DNA of 37,152 nucleotides from Butyrivibrio sp. (lineage in GTDB: Bacteria > Bacillota > Clostridia > Lachnospirales > Lachnospiraceae), in NCBI GenBank assembly GCA_024694565.1, contig JAILJR010000074.1, positions 1 to 37,152 of the forward strand. The letters are read 5' to 3'. Of this stretch, positions 14,396 through 22,796 are shown in pieces. Under the pieces are notes generated by a model, which made no database searches, was not told the origin of the DNA, and saw only the letters and a program-made list of their open reading frames with translations. How positions within the stretch are numbered: position 1 is the first letter of the stretch; every line of letters starts with the position of its first letter. Made by a program: the position numbers and the translations under genes.

Positions 14396-14845
14396 TTATG
14401 AGGCGAGTCCACAGTCCTTGTAGAACTTGGAGATTCTTCTCCTTGCCTGCTTCCTGTCGATGATCTCGAGCTCATATACCTTGGAGATCATTCCGCAGTA
14501 CATCTTGAAAGCCTCCTGTGCTGCAAGGAAGCGGAGATACTTCATATCCTCAAGGGTTCCGTCCTGAACAAATCCCTGAAGGCCCTTGATAATCGTAGTT
14601 GCAGCCTGAACCTCTGCGCTTGTGACGTTCCTTGACGGTACATACTGCTCATCCATTGTGTCCTCTATATAATCAGTGCAGGCGATGCACACGTCTTCAA
14701 GATATTCATGATTGAACATCTCAAAATATTTGTACAGATATCCCAGCACCTGCGATTTCCTGTCAATTGATCTGCTAACCCTAGGGCTGTCCACTCTTGT
14801 GATGTACTTGTCTGCGTTAAAGAATAACCCCATCGAATTTCCCAT
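14396..14845 (-). CDS. Hypothetical protein, 149 residues
   Basis: I do not recognise this protein. It is soluble and probably all-helical. The N-terminus MGNSMGLFFNADKY is followed by charged helices with scattered cysteines (CIACTDYIED, residues about 53-62; MYCGMISK near 115) and a basic end (RKQARRRISKFYKDCGLAS). The start at 14843-14845 has an excellent AGGAGGT site, which, with the clean terminator, makes it a real gene. It appears monocistronic; a 62-codon frame 23 bases upstream (14869-15057) lacks a ribosome site and uses codons unlike its neighbours, so I do not call it. Confidence 0.8.
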   Translation of the reverse strand: MGNSMGLFFNADKYITRVDSPRVSRSIDRKSQVLGYLYKYFEMFNHEYLEDVCIACTDYIEDTMDEQYVPSRNVTSAEVQAATTIIKGLQGFVQDGTLEDMKYLRFLAAQEAFKMYCGMISKVYELEIIDRKQARRRISKFYKDCGLAS

Positions 14846-15199
14846 TTGATACCTCCTCTAAATTAGTTCTAAGCGGAATACCTTGTAATAGATTCCTTAG
14901 GACGATATGCAGATTTAAAACCCACTTCGTAACTGCCTAAACGTAAGCTCAAATCTGACTTTGCCAATGACCGATCAGTTAAGTAACCTTCCAGTCGATA
15001 CTCTTGTTGCCTTGATACGGGTTCTTCGAACACAGATAAGTCCGATAAGAATGTCATCCCCCACCCACAACATGTTGATTTTAACTCAACTACTCTTTAG
15101 CATTAAATGGTACGTTTTTTTACACTTCATATTGTATTATGTTTTAAGCGTTAACACAAGATAATGTGTAAAATTTTAATTATAAAAAAAGTATAAACT
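14846..15199. other. Non-coding leader region of the 149-residue gene
   Basis: No convincing gene. The 3' half (about 15060-15190) is AT-rich and likely holds the promoter. The intervening 200 bases may be a long 5' leader, or contain the doubtful 62-codon frame. Confidence 0.4.
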
Positions 15200-15229
15200 A
15201 AAAAAGCTGCCGATTTTTGCATCGACAGC
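15200..15229 (-). terminator. Terminator after the phosphopantetheinyl transferase gene
   Basis: GCTGCCGAT (15206-15214) pairs with ATCGACAGC (15221-15229, one G-U) around a 6-base loop. The minus strand then runs TTTTTT. It is 205 bases past the stop codon; 15230-15434 shows no gene. Confidence 0.75.
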
Positions 15230-15434
15230 CCTTAGCCTGGTTCAGGGAAACTACAAGATATAGTGCTTAGTCATTTACGTGCCGGCCGGCAAAAAAACTT
15301 ACAGAGATGGCTTTTGCCGTTCGGCTTATTCTATCAAAAAACTGATTACAGATTTTGTGATGAAGTTTTCACTTTTCGGTTATACATCTGCTCCGGTCAT
15401 CGTCGCCTGATGGCAGCACGTTTTTTTAATTCCG

Positions 15435-16280
15435 TCAATTTCCGCATAGGTCAAATTCGCTTCCACGGTACTCCGAGCAGAGAGTAAACTGATAGCCTTC
15501 GATACGATAGCTTGTCAGCGCAAGTCTGCCGCAGTCGTAGTCATCACAGACGGGAATCAGTCTTGGGAAGATTTCTTTTTCCGGGTCAGGCCCCTTTAGA
15601 GCCGCGCCAATTATTGTTGATTCGGGCACAGGCTCCTCCGGCCAAAGTTCAATCTTTTTCGGCTCCATGGCAATTCCCAGGCCGCTGTGCTTCATGATGC
15701 TTTCCTTCGCCGTCCAGAACCTGGTATATACGACATCTTGCTTTGTAAAGGACACATTCTTCCGTGAACCGCCTGCATCCACACCGGTCACAATTCTGTC
15801 CGGATGCATGGTCTGCTTTAAAGACTCCTGCTCTTCTCTTCTGTAGTTTTTCTCCGCATCCGGTGTTCCTTCGAAATCCGCTAATTTCGTCGCAAGCTCC
15901 CGCTCTTTTTCAGTAAAGACATACCTAATTAGAGAGTCCTCAAAATGCCTGCACTTCTCTATATCTATGCCGATCTCCCTGTCAGATATTCCAAGTGCTG
16001 CCATCTGCCCGGAATGAGAGAGATTGAAAAAGATATCTTCATGCCCCTTCAAAACCGGCTTTTCCCGGCCAACAACCCCGATTTCATACTCTGTGATCCC
16101 GAGTTCACTGAGCGCCTTATGCAAAAGAATTCCCGCAGCCAGTGACAGCTTTTTATCATTGGCAAATTTATACGCATCTATCTTTTTTCTCCTTGCATCA
16201 TTCATCTTCTCATACCAGAATTCATAGAGGCTCAGATCATCAAGTTCAGATATGTTGTAGGTGTAAAGTTTATTCTTCAT
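15435..16280 (-). CDS. 4'-phosphopantetheinyl transferase, Sfp type
   Basis: This enzyme moves phosphopantetheine from coenzyme A onto a serine of carrier proteins, as in fatty acid, polyketide or peptide synthesis. The family motifs are present: REKPVLKG (72-79), FNLSHSG (85-91), IGIDIEK (103-109, metal ligands D106 and E108) and FWTAKESIMKHSGLG (188-202, with the catalytic WxxKES). At 281 residues it is longer than the usual 220-240. The excess is an insert of about 45 charged residues (about 135-180, EGTPDAEKNYRREEQESL...) between the two metal-binding motifs. No carrier protein or synthase lies nearby. It is transcribed away from a TetR gene, 242 bases apart, which may control it. The start has GGAG at 10 bases. 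Confidence 0.9.
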   Translation of the reverse strand: MKNKLYTYNISELDDLSLYEFWYEKMNDARRKKIDAYKFANDKKLSLAAGILLHKALSELGITEYEIGVVGREKPVLKGHEDIFFNLSHSGQMAALGISDREIGIDIEKCRHFEDSLIRYVFTEKERELATKLADFEGTPDAEKNYRREEQESLKQTMHPDRIVTGVDAGGSRKNVSFTKQDVVYTRFWTAKESIMKHSGLGIAMEPKKIELWPEEPVPESTIIGAALKGPDPEKEIFPRLIPVCDDYDCGRLALTSYRIEGYQFTLCSEYRGSEFDLCGN

Positions 16281-16522
16281 AGTGTTTTTTCTCCGCCACG
16301 ACAGGACCCTGGCATGGTTCTCATCAGGTAACCGTTACAGAATATTGAGGCCAGGAGTCGCAAGGTGGCTTTTGACCTCAACATCATTGTATTATACAGG
16401 GGAATGTTTCACAAATAAAAACTGGCGTTCGCCCTTCTGACCGATGACCAATAATATTTTTCTATAAAATGCATATTTATTAACCAATTATATGTTACAA
16501 TCTACACATAGGAGAAGTAATC

Positions 16523-17122
16523 ATGGGAAAAGCAGATCAGAACAAGAAATTAAAAATGGATAACCTCTTGAACACTTCTTTTGAGCTGTTCACTTCGAAG
16601 GGAATAAACAAGACGTCAATCTCAGACATTGTAGAAAAGGCAGGAGTCGCCAAAGGTACATTTTATCTGTATTTCAAGGATAAATACGACATAAGAAACA
16701 GGCTGATCTCCCACAAGTCCAGCCAGCTTTTTCTCGAAGCCTACGATGCCATGCACGCTGCAATGGTCACTGGTTTTGAAAACCGCATAATTTTCATTAT
16801 GAACTATGTCCTTGATGCGCTTGCAGCCAACAAAGGACTTCTCGCATTTATATACAAGGATCTCTCCTGGGCAGTCTTCAAGAAGGCCCTGATCAATCCG
16901 GCAGGTCCTGAAGTCGTAGACTTTAGAGCTGTCTACAACAAGATGCTAAACGAATCCGGTATGACCTTTGATGATCCGGAGGTTATGCTCTTTCTCATAA
17001 TTGAGCTGGTTGGGTCAACCGGCTACAGCTCGATCATGTACAGCGACCCTGTCCCTCTTAATGACCTTAAGCCCCATCTGGAGAAAAGCGTTCGCAGCAT
17101 TATCGCCATGTATGCACACTGA
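16523..17122 (+). CDS. TetR-family transcriptional regulator
   Basis: The N-terminal helix-turn-helix is typical: LLNTSFELFTSKGINKTSIS followed by DIVEKAGVAKGTFYLYFKDK (about residues 15-54). The C-terminal ligand or dimer domain (about 60-199) shows no family I can name. TetR proteins usually repress a neighbouring or divergent gene until a small molecule binds, so the divergent phosphopantetheinyl transferase or its own gene is the likely target. Two similar AT-rich words (GACCAATAATA and AACCAATTATA) upstream could be operator halves, but this is weak. The ATG at 16523 has AGGAG eight bases before it. An interspersed palindromic repeat follows the stop codon. Confidence 0.9.
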   Translation: MGKADQNKKLKMDNLLNTSFELFTSKGINKTSISDIVEKAGVAKGTFYLYFKDKYDIRNRLISHKSSQLFLEAYDAMHAAMVTGFENRIIFIMNYVLDALAANKGLLAFIYKDLSWAVFKKALINPAGPEVVDFRAVYNKMLNESGMTFDDPEVMLFLIIELVGSTGYSSIMYSDPVPLNDLKPHLEKSVRSIIAMYAH

Positions 17123-17137
17123 TGTGCAGTCAGGGCA

Positions 17138-17205
17138 CGACTACTGGTGGCAACGTGGCATGTGACGACAAGACTGCAAATAAAGAAACGAATGACACGG
17201 CACAC
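17138..17205. repeat. Palindromic repeat, right-half fragment
   Basis: This stretch matches the right half of the element at 35916-36063: the shared text runs CGACT...CAAC...GCATGTGACGACAAG...TGCAAATAAAGAAA...GAATGA. It ends in GGCACAC, the inverse of the GTGTGCC tip. The left half is missing. Confidence 0.55.
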
Positions 17206-17207
17206 CA

Positions 17208-17357
17208 GTGTACCGTGTCATTTATAATTATACGTAAATTTTCCAGCTGCCGCGTTGTCATCATTCGTCGATGCCCGCATCGACTCCTTCTTCCGCCTTG
17301 CATCTGAAAAAATTCTCGGCGGACTTGATGCAGTTATTTATTATTTGGTGTACTAGC
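17208..17357. repeat. Interspersed palindromic repeat, copy A
   Basis: An element of about 150 bases with imperfect inverted arms, starting GTGTACCGTGTCATTTATAA and ending GGTGTACTAGC. The centre GTCGATGCCCGCATCGAC (17267-17284) is a near-perfect palindrome, followed by CTTCTTCCGCCTTGCA, which is also present in the other copies. It lies between the convergent TetR and NUDIX genes, where it could act as a terminator for both. Confidence 0.6.
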
Positions 17358-17374
17358 ATTTTACATTCACTCTT

Positions 17375-17920
17375 TTAGTTTTTTAACCTGCGCGCAGCGT
17401 ATGCCATGATAGCAGCAACTGTCTTGGCATCCTGGAGCTTTCCTTCATAGCACATATCCATCAGCTCAGAAAGGTCATGGGCCTCAATGTCAATCGACTC
17501 GGACTCGTCCAGGGTCTGCCCTCCTATCTTTTCAAGGTCAGTGGCCAGATACACATCAATAAGCTCGTCGCAGAAGGCTACAGTTGACTTAAGGGATAGC
17601 AGTCTTTCTATCTTGCCGGCTCTGTAACCGGTCTCTTCCTCAAGCTCTCTCGCAGCACACAGACTTGTATCCTCATCCACAGAATCCCTTTTCCCTGCGG
17701 GAATCTCCAGCGTGACCCTTTCAAGTGCATTTCTGTACTGCCTTACCATGAGGATCTTGCCGTCATTTCTCACCGGCAGTACACACGCAGCTCCCATCCT
17801 GTGACTTACAAAATCCCAGACCTCTGTCTTTCCATTGGGCAATAGCATGGTGTCCTCATAAAAATCCAGTATCGTTCCCTTGTAGACCAGCTTTCTGTCA
17901 ATTCTCTTAATCTCTTCCAT
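17375..17920 (-). CDS. NUDIX hydrolase, ADP-ribose pyrophosphatase type
   Basis: Likely splits ADP-ribose into AMP and ribose 5-phosphate, clearing a reactive by-product of NAD turnover. The NUDIX box starts at G76 after LEIPAG and ends RELEEETGY (91-99). It has one extra residue between G and the first glutamate compared with the strict GX5EX7REUXEEXGU pattern. The LEIPAGK context, the N-terminal DRKLVYKGTILDFYED and the 181-residue length all fit the ADP-ribose group. Start ATG 17918-17920 follows AGGTGAGG. It is 24 bases downstream of the TPR lipoprotein gene, so probably the last gene of that operon. Confidence 0.9.
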   Translation of the reverse strand: MEEIKRIDRKLVYKGTILDFYEDTMLLPNGKTEVWDFVSHRMGAACVLPVRNDGKILMVRQYRNALERVTLEIPAGKRDSVDEDTSLCAARELEEETGYRAGKIERLLSLKSTVAFCDELIDVYLATDLEKIGGQTLDESESIDIEAHDLSELMDMCYEGKLQDAKTVAAIMAYAARRLKN

Positions 17921-17944
17921 ATCCTCACCTCAAAGTTATTATCA

Positions 17945-19006
17945 TCACGGCAATACTCTCGTTTCCAAAAATACCATTTCCCTCTGTCCTGCTGCATCAT
18001 CAGGATAGGACTCAAGGAAAGAGGTCATCATGGATTTCGCTCCGGCAAAATCTCCAAGATATTCTTTGGCAGTTATCTCATTGAGCAGGAGAGCCTGCCT
18101 GAAATTCTTGTCTTCAAGAGCAAGCCCTGACTCAAAAGAGATTATTGCAGCATCATAATCCCCCTGCCGTATCTGACACATACCAAGCTGGTTGTATATT
18201 TCGGCAGAATCCGGATGCTCGCTCAGATAGTTCTTGTAGACACTTATGGCATAGTTGTAATCGCCCTGCTTCTCACCGGTCTGACCAAGCAGAAGTACAA
18301 CCGGCTCTTTGTCCTGGTCTTTCTCACTATTGGCTGCCTCAAGATAGCTCTGGGCATCCGCATTATTGCCGAGATAAAAAGATATCTGCCCCTTCTCGTA
18401 GTTGGTCATGAAGCTGCTGCCGTTGTCAATGGCTTTCTGCAAAATGGAAGCAGCCTCATCGTTGTATCCATACTCAGCAAGCGACTTGTATATCATTATC
18501 ATCATGGTGTAATCCCTTGAATTCAGGGCTATTGCCTTGGAAAAATCGGAATATGCATCGTCGTGATTTCCCGCAGCCAGCTCGGCAGTGCCTCTCAGGT
18601 AATGGGCATTGGTATCCTTGGGCCTAAGAGTCAGGATCGCGTCATAGACCTCCTTGGCCTTGTCATATTCCCCCTGCTTTAAATAGCACTCTGCCAGGTA
18701 GAAATTGGTATCAAAGTCCATGTCATCCACGATGCCAATGTCTGCAGCAAGGGAAGCAAGGAGCTCCTCTGCCCCGGCAGCATACTCACCTGTCTTCAGA
18801 TAAGCAATGCCAAGGCCCCTGTGAGTCAGACACGCATCTTCGCCCTCAGCCTGCGCTGTCTCAAAGGACTCAATCGCCTTCTGATAATCATGGTTTTCAA
18901 TGTGCGAAAAGCCTGTGTCAATATTGTGCCTGTTCCCAAAGCTTCCGCATCCTGATAAAAGAATTGAAACTGCGGTCATACAAACCAGAGTCTCTTTTAA
19001 TCTCAT
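17945..19006 (-). CDS. TPR-repeat lipoprotein
   Basis: The ATG at 19004-19006 is chosen because GGGGGAG precedes it and it gives a proper lipoprotein signal: MRLKETLVCMTAVSILLSGC, with lipobox LLSG|C at residue 20. A longer frame to 19105 would bury the signal. The remaining 330 residues are a chain of about eight tetratricopeptide repeats (for example YQKAIESFETAQAEG, YDKAKEVYDAILTLRPKDTN, YDAAIISFESGLALEDKN), which form a helical scaffold for protein binding. It should sit on the outer face of the membrane. The gene lies between RidA and the NUDIX gene and near a surface-acetylation cluster with another TPR protein, which suggests, without proving, a role in envelope assembly. Confidence 0.88.
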   Translation of the reverse strand: MRLKETLVCMTAVSILLSGCGSFGNRHNIDTGFSHIENHDYQKAIESFETAQAEGEDACLTHRGLGIAYLKTGEYAAGAEELLASLAADIGIVDDMDFDTNFYLAECYLKQGEYDKAKEVYDAILTLRPKDTNAHYLRGTAELAAGNHDDAYSDFSKAIALNSRDYTMMIMIYKSLAEYGYNDEAASILQKAIDNGSSFMTNYEKGQISFYLGNNADAQSYLEAANSEKDQDKEPVVLLLGQTGEKQGDYNYAISVYKNYLSEHPDSAEIYNQLGMCQIRQGDYDAAIISFESGLALEDKNFRQALLLNEITAKEYLGDFAGAKSMMTSFLESYPDDAAGQREMVFLETRVLP

Positions 19007-19112
19007 AAAAAACTCCCCCAAAAAGGATGATACAAATGAGCTGTAATTCAGAAACGGATTTTTGCCGTTTTTTCCCGATGCACAAAATCCGCCTCTGACT
19101 GCCACTCAGAAA

Positions 19113-19487
19113 TTACTTAAGATAAGCAACGACCTCGATCTCGCAGAGTACATTGCGTGGAAGCTGCCTTACAGCCACACAGCTTCTTGCGGGCTTTCCC
19201 GTAAAGTATTTTTCATAAACAGCATTGAAAGCCGCAAAATCACTCATCTCTGCAAGGAAGCAGGTTGTCTTTACAACATGGTCATAATCGGTTCCTGCAG
19301 CATGAAGAATCTCCCCTATGTTCCTGCATGCCCTGTCAGCCTGATCGGAAATAGTTGTGGCCTCCACATCTCCGCTCTCAGGATTGATCGGTATCTGCCC
19401 CGAAGCATACAGAAAATCTCCTGCCTTGATAGCCTGTGAATAAGGTCCGATAGCTGCCGGTGCCTTGTTTGTTTTGATGTACTCCAT
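19113..19487 (-). CDS. ridA: RidA family enamine/imine deaminase
   Basis: RidA (YjgF/YER057c/UK114) hydrolyses reactive imines released by pyridoxal-phosphate enzymes, releasing ammonia and protecting metabolism. At 124 residues it has the family length and motifs: IGPYSQAIKAGDFLYASGQI (13-32), the substrate-binding arginine R101 in GKPARSCVAV, and LPRNVLCEIEVVA (109-121) with the conserved glutamate E116. It acts as a trimer in the cytosol. Start ATG 19485-19487 has GGAGGA. The gene is 66 bases downstream of a 79-residue protein and 107 bases upstream of the TPR lipoprotein. Confidence 0.93.
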   Translation of the reverse strand: MEYIKTNKAPAAIGPYSQAIKAGDFLYASGQIPINPESGDVEATTISDQADRACRNIGEILHAAGTDYDHVVKTTCFLAEMSDFAAFNAVYEKYFTGKPARSCVAVRQLPRNVLCEIEVVAYLK

Positions 19488-19553
19488 TATAATGTCCTCC
19501 TTGTCTTGTCCCGATGGATACCCTTTTCGATTCTTTCGCTTCGAAGCGCCATC

Positions 19554-19793
19554 TCACTCATCGCTTCCAAAAACTGCTGTCACATAAAAGCCGCGGGCGT
19601 TTTCTTCTACCTTGGTCACAACTCCCTCCCGATCCAGCATTCTTTCCCTGAACGGGAAATTGCCGCTCATGGCAAGTGAGGGATCGATCGTGTAGTAATA
19701 ATTACTTGGAAGCACTCCCTCTGTCACTGTGATTTTGTCGCCCTCATGCAAAAGACCGGGACGCTCCATCTTAAAAGTCATCTCTCTCGACAT
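19554..19793 (-). CDS. Small hypothetical protein, 79 residues
   Basis: I do not recognise the family. The sequence alternates glycines with beta-type residues (EGDKITVTEGVLPSNYYYTI near 17-36; DREGVVTKVEENARGFYVTA near 54-73) and looks like a small beta-barrel. There is no signal or membrane segment. Its ATG (19791-19793) lies four bases after the stop codon of the SGNH hydrolase gene, and its GAGGTGAT ribosome site overlaps that stop, so translation is coupled. This tight link suggests a role in the same surface-modification system. Confidence 0.8.
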   Translation of the reverse strand: MSREMTFKMERPGLLHEGDKITVTEGVLPSNYYYTIDPSLAMSGNFPFRERMLDREGVVTKVEENARGFYVTAVFGSDE

Positions 19794-19797
19794 TTTA

Positions 19798-21411
19798 TCA
19801 CCTCACGATTGCATGTTGAAGTAAAAACTCATACCACTTCTGGTATGCGGAAGCCTTAAGGTGAACTCCGTCAAAGGAAATATCCGCCTGAAGATTTCCG
19901 TTTTCATCATCAACAACGGGATTCATATCCATGTAAAAGACATATTTCTGGTCTGCAAGCGTCGAAATTGCAGCATTTCTCGAATTGATCCTCTCATTGT
20001 TGAAATATTTCTCACCGGCACTCTTTGCACCGGTCACATGCATTATGCCCTGAATGTAAATAATCGCTCCTGGCTGAAGCTGTCTGATCCTGTCAATAAC
20101 ACCCTTGTAAGCATCACGGAAGTACTCGTCAGTACCCGTACCTATCTCGTTGAGCCCGAGCATTATATATATCTTGCCGAAATTGTTTTCCGATAGTGCC
20201 TGCTCAAGGCCAATCTTTCCGTTTGGACTGCTGATGAATTTCTTTTTCATCACGTCATAGATACTCATGGATATCTTTGCGTAAAAAGTCGCCCTCTCAT
20301 CCAGAGGTGCGCAGTATTCGGACAATCCGACGGTTCTTGAATCACCTATGAAAAGAGCGTCCGAAAAATAATCATCATTCACAGAAGTAAAGTTGTAGAC
20401 CCTGTCCTCAACCACAGGAATAACCACGGGCTTTGCTGCACTCTGTGCTACTGTGTCAGTTACCTGAGGCTCCTGCCCGGAAGCACCCGCAACCGCCGGT
20501 CCTTCCGTTGCCGTTCCTGCATCTGCTGCTTTCTGACCATCTGTTTCCGCCTGGTCTGCGGCTGCTGACACCTTGCCATCTGCAGCAACTGCCTCCTTGC
20601 CGTCCGCAGCTGCTGAATCCTGACCTTCTGCTGAAGTCTGTCCTGCTTCCACGAAAGCCACCTCCCGGCCTTCTGCTGTCGTCTGTCCTGCAGCACCTGC
20701 TAAGTTCCGGTCTCCTGCAGTCTGGTCTTCGCCTGATGACTTCATGCCGTCTGCACCTGCCGCTTTCTGACCTTCTGCGGCCGCCTGATTTCCTCCTGCA
20801 GTCTGATCTGCTTCCGCGAAAGCCACCTCCCGGCCTCCGTCTTCATTTTCCGAGCCATCACCTGATGCCTGATTCTTAGAAGCATCTTCACTCTTTACAG
20901 AATCCCCGGTCTGGCTGTTTCCGGTGCCGTCGCTCTTCTCATTATCAGAAGCCTGACTCAGGTCTGTATTGTTGCCTTTCCCGGAATCCGGGTTCTGTCC
21001 CTGTGCAGCGCCATTTTCTCCGAGGCCGCCGTTCTGCCCCTGCGCAGCGCCATTTCCTCCGAGGCCGCCATTCTGCCCCTGATCAGCGCCATCACTCTTT
21101 CCGGCACCTCCGCCACTGCCTTCAGCAATCCCGCCTGAGACCATCGATACTTCCCCGATCACATCGTCGCCTTGTGAAGCATACTCCGCCATCTCTGAGT
21201 CTGCAGTCTCCTGAGTCCAGGGAAAGACTCCATCCTGGGCTCCCTTTAGCGCAACCGCCAGTACCGGCGCTTTACTTTCATCCGTCTCTTCCGCATATGT
21301 CGCATATGTTGAATCCTTCAGAGCAAAGGCCGTCACTGTCAGAAGTAATGCCCCCGCCCCGACACCTATGATGATCGGACATTCTTTTATTATCTTCTTA
21401 ATCTTTTCCAT
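19798..21411 (-). CDS. Membrane-anchored SGNH hydrolase with long repetitive linker
   Basis: Of two candidate starts I prefer the ATG at 21409-21411 over a TTG six bases upstream; GAGG precedes both. One hydrophobic segment (about residues 10-31) anchors the protein, followed by some 300 residues of low-complexity G/Q/A/D/S sequence including near-identical GQNGGLGGNGAAQ units and two GREVAF(A/V)EA units. The C-terminal catalytic domain (about 350-537) has SGNH block I FIGDSRTVG (S358), LGLNEIG with N421 and FDGVHL with D514 and H517. With the MBOAT gene 11 bases upstream it probably forms an acetyltransferase pair in which the MBOAT protein carries acetyl groups across the membrane and the SGNH enzyme transfers or removes them on a surface polymer. 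Confidence 0.88.
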   Translation of the reverse strand: MEKIKKIIKECPIIIGVGAGALLLTVTAFALKDSTYATYAEETDESKAPVLAVALKGAQDGVFPWTQETADSEMAEYASQGDDVIGEVSMVSGGIAEGSGGGAGKSDGADQGQNGGLGGNGAAQGQNGGLGENGAAQGQNPDSGKGNNTDLSQASDNEKSDGTGNSQTGDSVKSEDASKNQASGDGSENEDGGREVAFAEADQTAGGNQAAAEGQKAAGADGMKSSGEDQTAGDRNLAGAAGQTTAEGREVAFVEAGQTSAEGQDSAAADGKEAVAADGKVSAAADQAETDGQKAADAGTATEGPAVAGASGQEPQVTDTVAQSAAKPVVIPVVEDRVYNFTSVNDDYFSDALFIGDSRTVGLSEYCAPLDERATFYAKISMSIYDVMKKKFISSPNGKIGLEQALSENNFGKIYIMLGLNEIGTGTDEYFRDAYKGVIDRIRQLQPGAIIYIQGIMHVTGAKSAGEKYFNNERINSRNAAISTLADQKYVFYMDMNPVVDDENGNLQADISFDGVHLKASAYQKWYEFLLQHAIVR

Positions 21412-21422
21412 AAACAAAAACC

Positions 21423-22796
21423 TCAGAACCTCATATAAACAAACGGGCTTCCCGCTGTCCCCGCCACGACGTAGACACAGCCCCAGAAAAGCAAAAGGAG
21501 AAGCACGGTAAATACAGGCTTTGTCCTGTTCTTTTCAAAATAGTCAAAAATCTGCGGAATCAGCAGAACGAGTGCCGGAACAAGCACCGGCCAGTATAAG
21601 CCAATATTCTTGAGAAAATCATTCCTGTTTACCGCAATCCCCTCTCCGAAAAACGGAAACAGCCTGGTAAAATATGTGGTCAGCATCCCAAAATCCGAGA
21701 TTGCAAATACCACCCAGGTAAGCGGAATAAGCACAAGTACATTAAACCGCCCCACAATTGCCGCAGCCTTACCCTGAAACTTTTTGTACACAAAAAACCT
21801 CTCACAGACTATTATCGCAAACAGTGAGACTCCCCACAAGATGAAATTTGGTGTTATTCCGTGCCAGAATCCTGTCAGCAGCCATACCACAAGAAGATTA
21901 AAAACTGTGCGCTTATCCCCTTTTCTGCTGCCTCCCATGGGAAAGTAGATGTAATCCCGAAACCATGACCCCAGCGTGGCATGCCACCTTCTGTAAAACT
22001 CAGCAACATTTTTCGAGCTGTAGGGCTGTTTAAAGTTCTCAATAAATGGAAATCCCAGCATCACGCCTATCCCGGCAGCCATGAGGGAGTATCCCCAGAA
22101 ATCAAAATAAAGCTGAAGCGAATAAGTGACCGCTCCCAGCCAGGCAAGAGGCGTCGAGATGCTCTCATACCCTATCGTGCCAATGTCTCTCCACAGCATC
22201 GAGAGCCTGTCTGCAAGCAGAACCTTCATGGCAAAGCCCGCAACAAAATACCGAAGACCATCCTCTATGACCGTCAGTATCACATGGATTGACGGCCTGT
22301 ACTCCAGGTCCTTTTCCAGCATCGAGTTCTCTTTATACTGCTCAAAGCGCATGATGGGGCCTGACACGATCTGTGGAAACATGGAAAAATAAGCCGCCAC
22401 ATCTATAAACGTCGCCTCATCCTTAAACCTGTCTGTGTACACATCCAGCTGAAAGCTGATCATCTTGAAGATATAGAAGCTGATGCCGATAGGCAGAAGC
22501 GAACTGTCAACAAACTGCCCAAGTATCTTGAACTCCACAAGCATACCTGCATCTATCAGAAGAATAAAGAGAAGGAGCGACCAGCTCTTTTCCTCCCTTA
22601 TTGCCTTTGCAAAAAGAAAGTTGACGACAATTGCGCCAAAAAGAGCCGGCAGCATCCTTAGATCACCCATTGCATAAAACAAAAGACTCCCTATTACAAG
22701 AGTCCATGTTCTGAATTTCATTGGTGTGATATAAAATACTATCAGAAAAACAGGCAAAAACCTGAAAATAAAGTTTAAGTCAGAAAAGTTAACCAT
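21423..22796 (-). CDS. MBOAT-family O-acyltransferase (AlgI/DltB-like)
   Basis: A polytopic membrane protein of 457 residues with about ten to twelve segments. The family core is intact: PQIVSGPIMRFEQY (141-154), YFDFWGYSLMAAG (230-242), FYRRWHATLGSWFRDYIYFP (267-286, H272) and the catalytic histidine H312 in LLTGFWHG. AlgI-like proteins pass acyl groups, usually acetyl, across the membrane to a surface polymer. Its start overlaps the end of the TPR gene by 8 bases (22789-22796), indicating coupled translation, and it is followed by the SGNH hydrolase. The acceptor polymer is not known; exopolysaccharide, peptidoglycan or teichoic acid are all possible. Confidence 0.93.
   Translation of the reverse strand: MVNFSDLNFIFRFLPVFLIVFYITPMKFRTWTLVIGSLLFYAMGDLRMLPALFGAIVVNFLFAKAIREEKSWSLLLFILLIDAGMLVEFKILGQFVDSSLLPIGISFYIFKMISFQLDVYTDRFKDEATFIDVAAYFSMFPQIVSGPIMRFEQYKENSMLEKDLEYRPSIHVILTVIEDGLRYFVAGFAMKVLLADRLSMLWRDIGTIGYESISTPLAWLGAVTYSLQLYFDFWGYSLMAAGIGVMLGFPFIENFKQPYSSKNVAEFYRRWHATLGSWFRDYIYFPMGGSRKGDKRTVFNLLVVWLLTGFWHGITPNFILWGVSLFAIIVCERFFVYKKFQGKAAAIVGRFNVLVLIPLTWVVFAISDFGMLTTYFTRLFPFFGEGIAVNRNDFLKNIGLYWPVLVPALVLLIPQIFDYFEKNRTKPVFTVLLLLLFWGCVYVVAGTAGSPFVYMRF

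Noticed and set aside
14869-15057. 62-codon minus-strand frame upstream of the 149-residue gene
   Set aside because: No ribosome site before its ATG and codon use (many TTA, CGA, CGG) unlike neighbours; it remains possible but unsupported.
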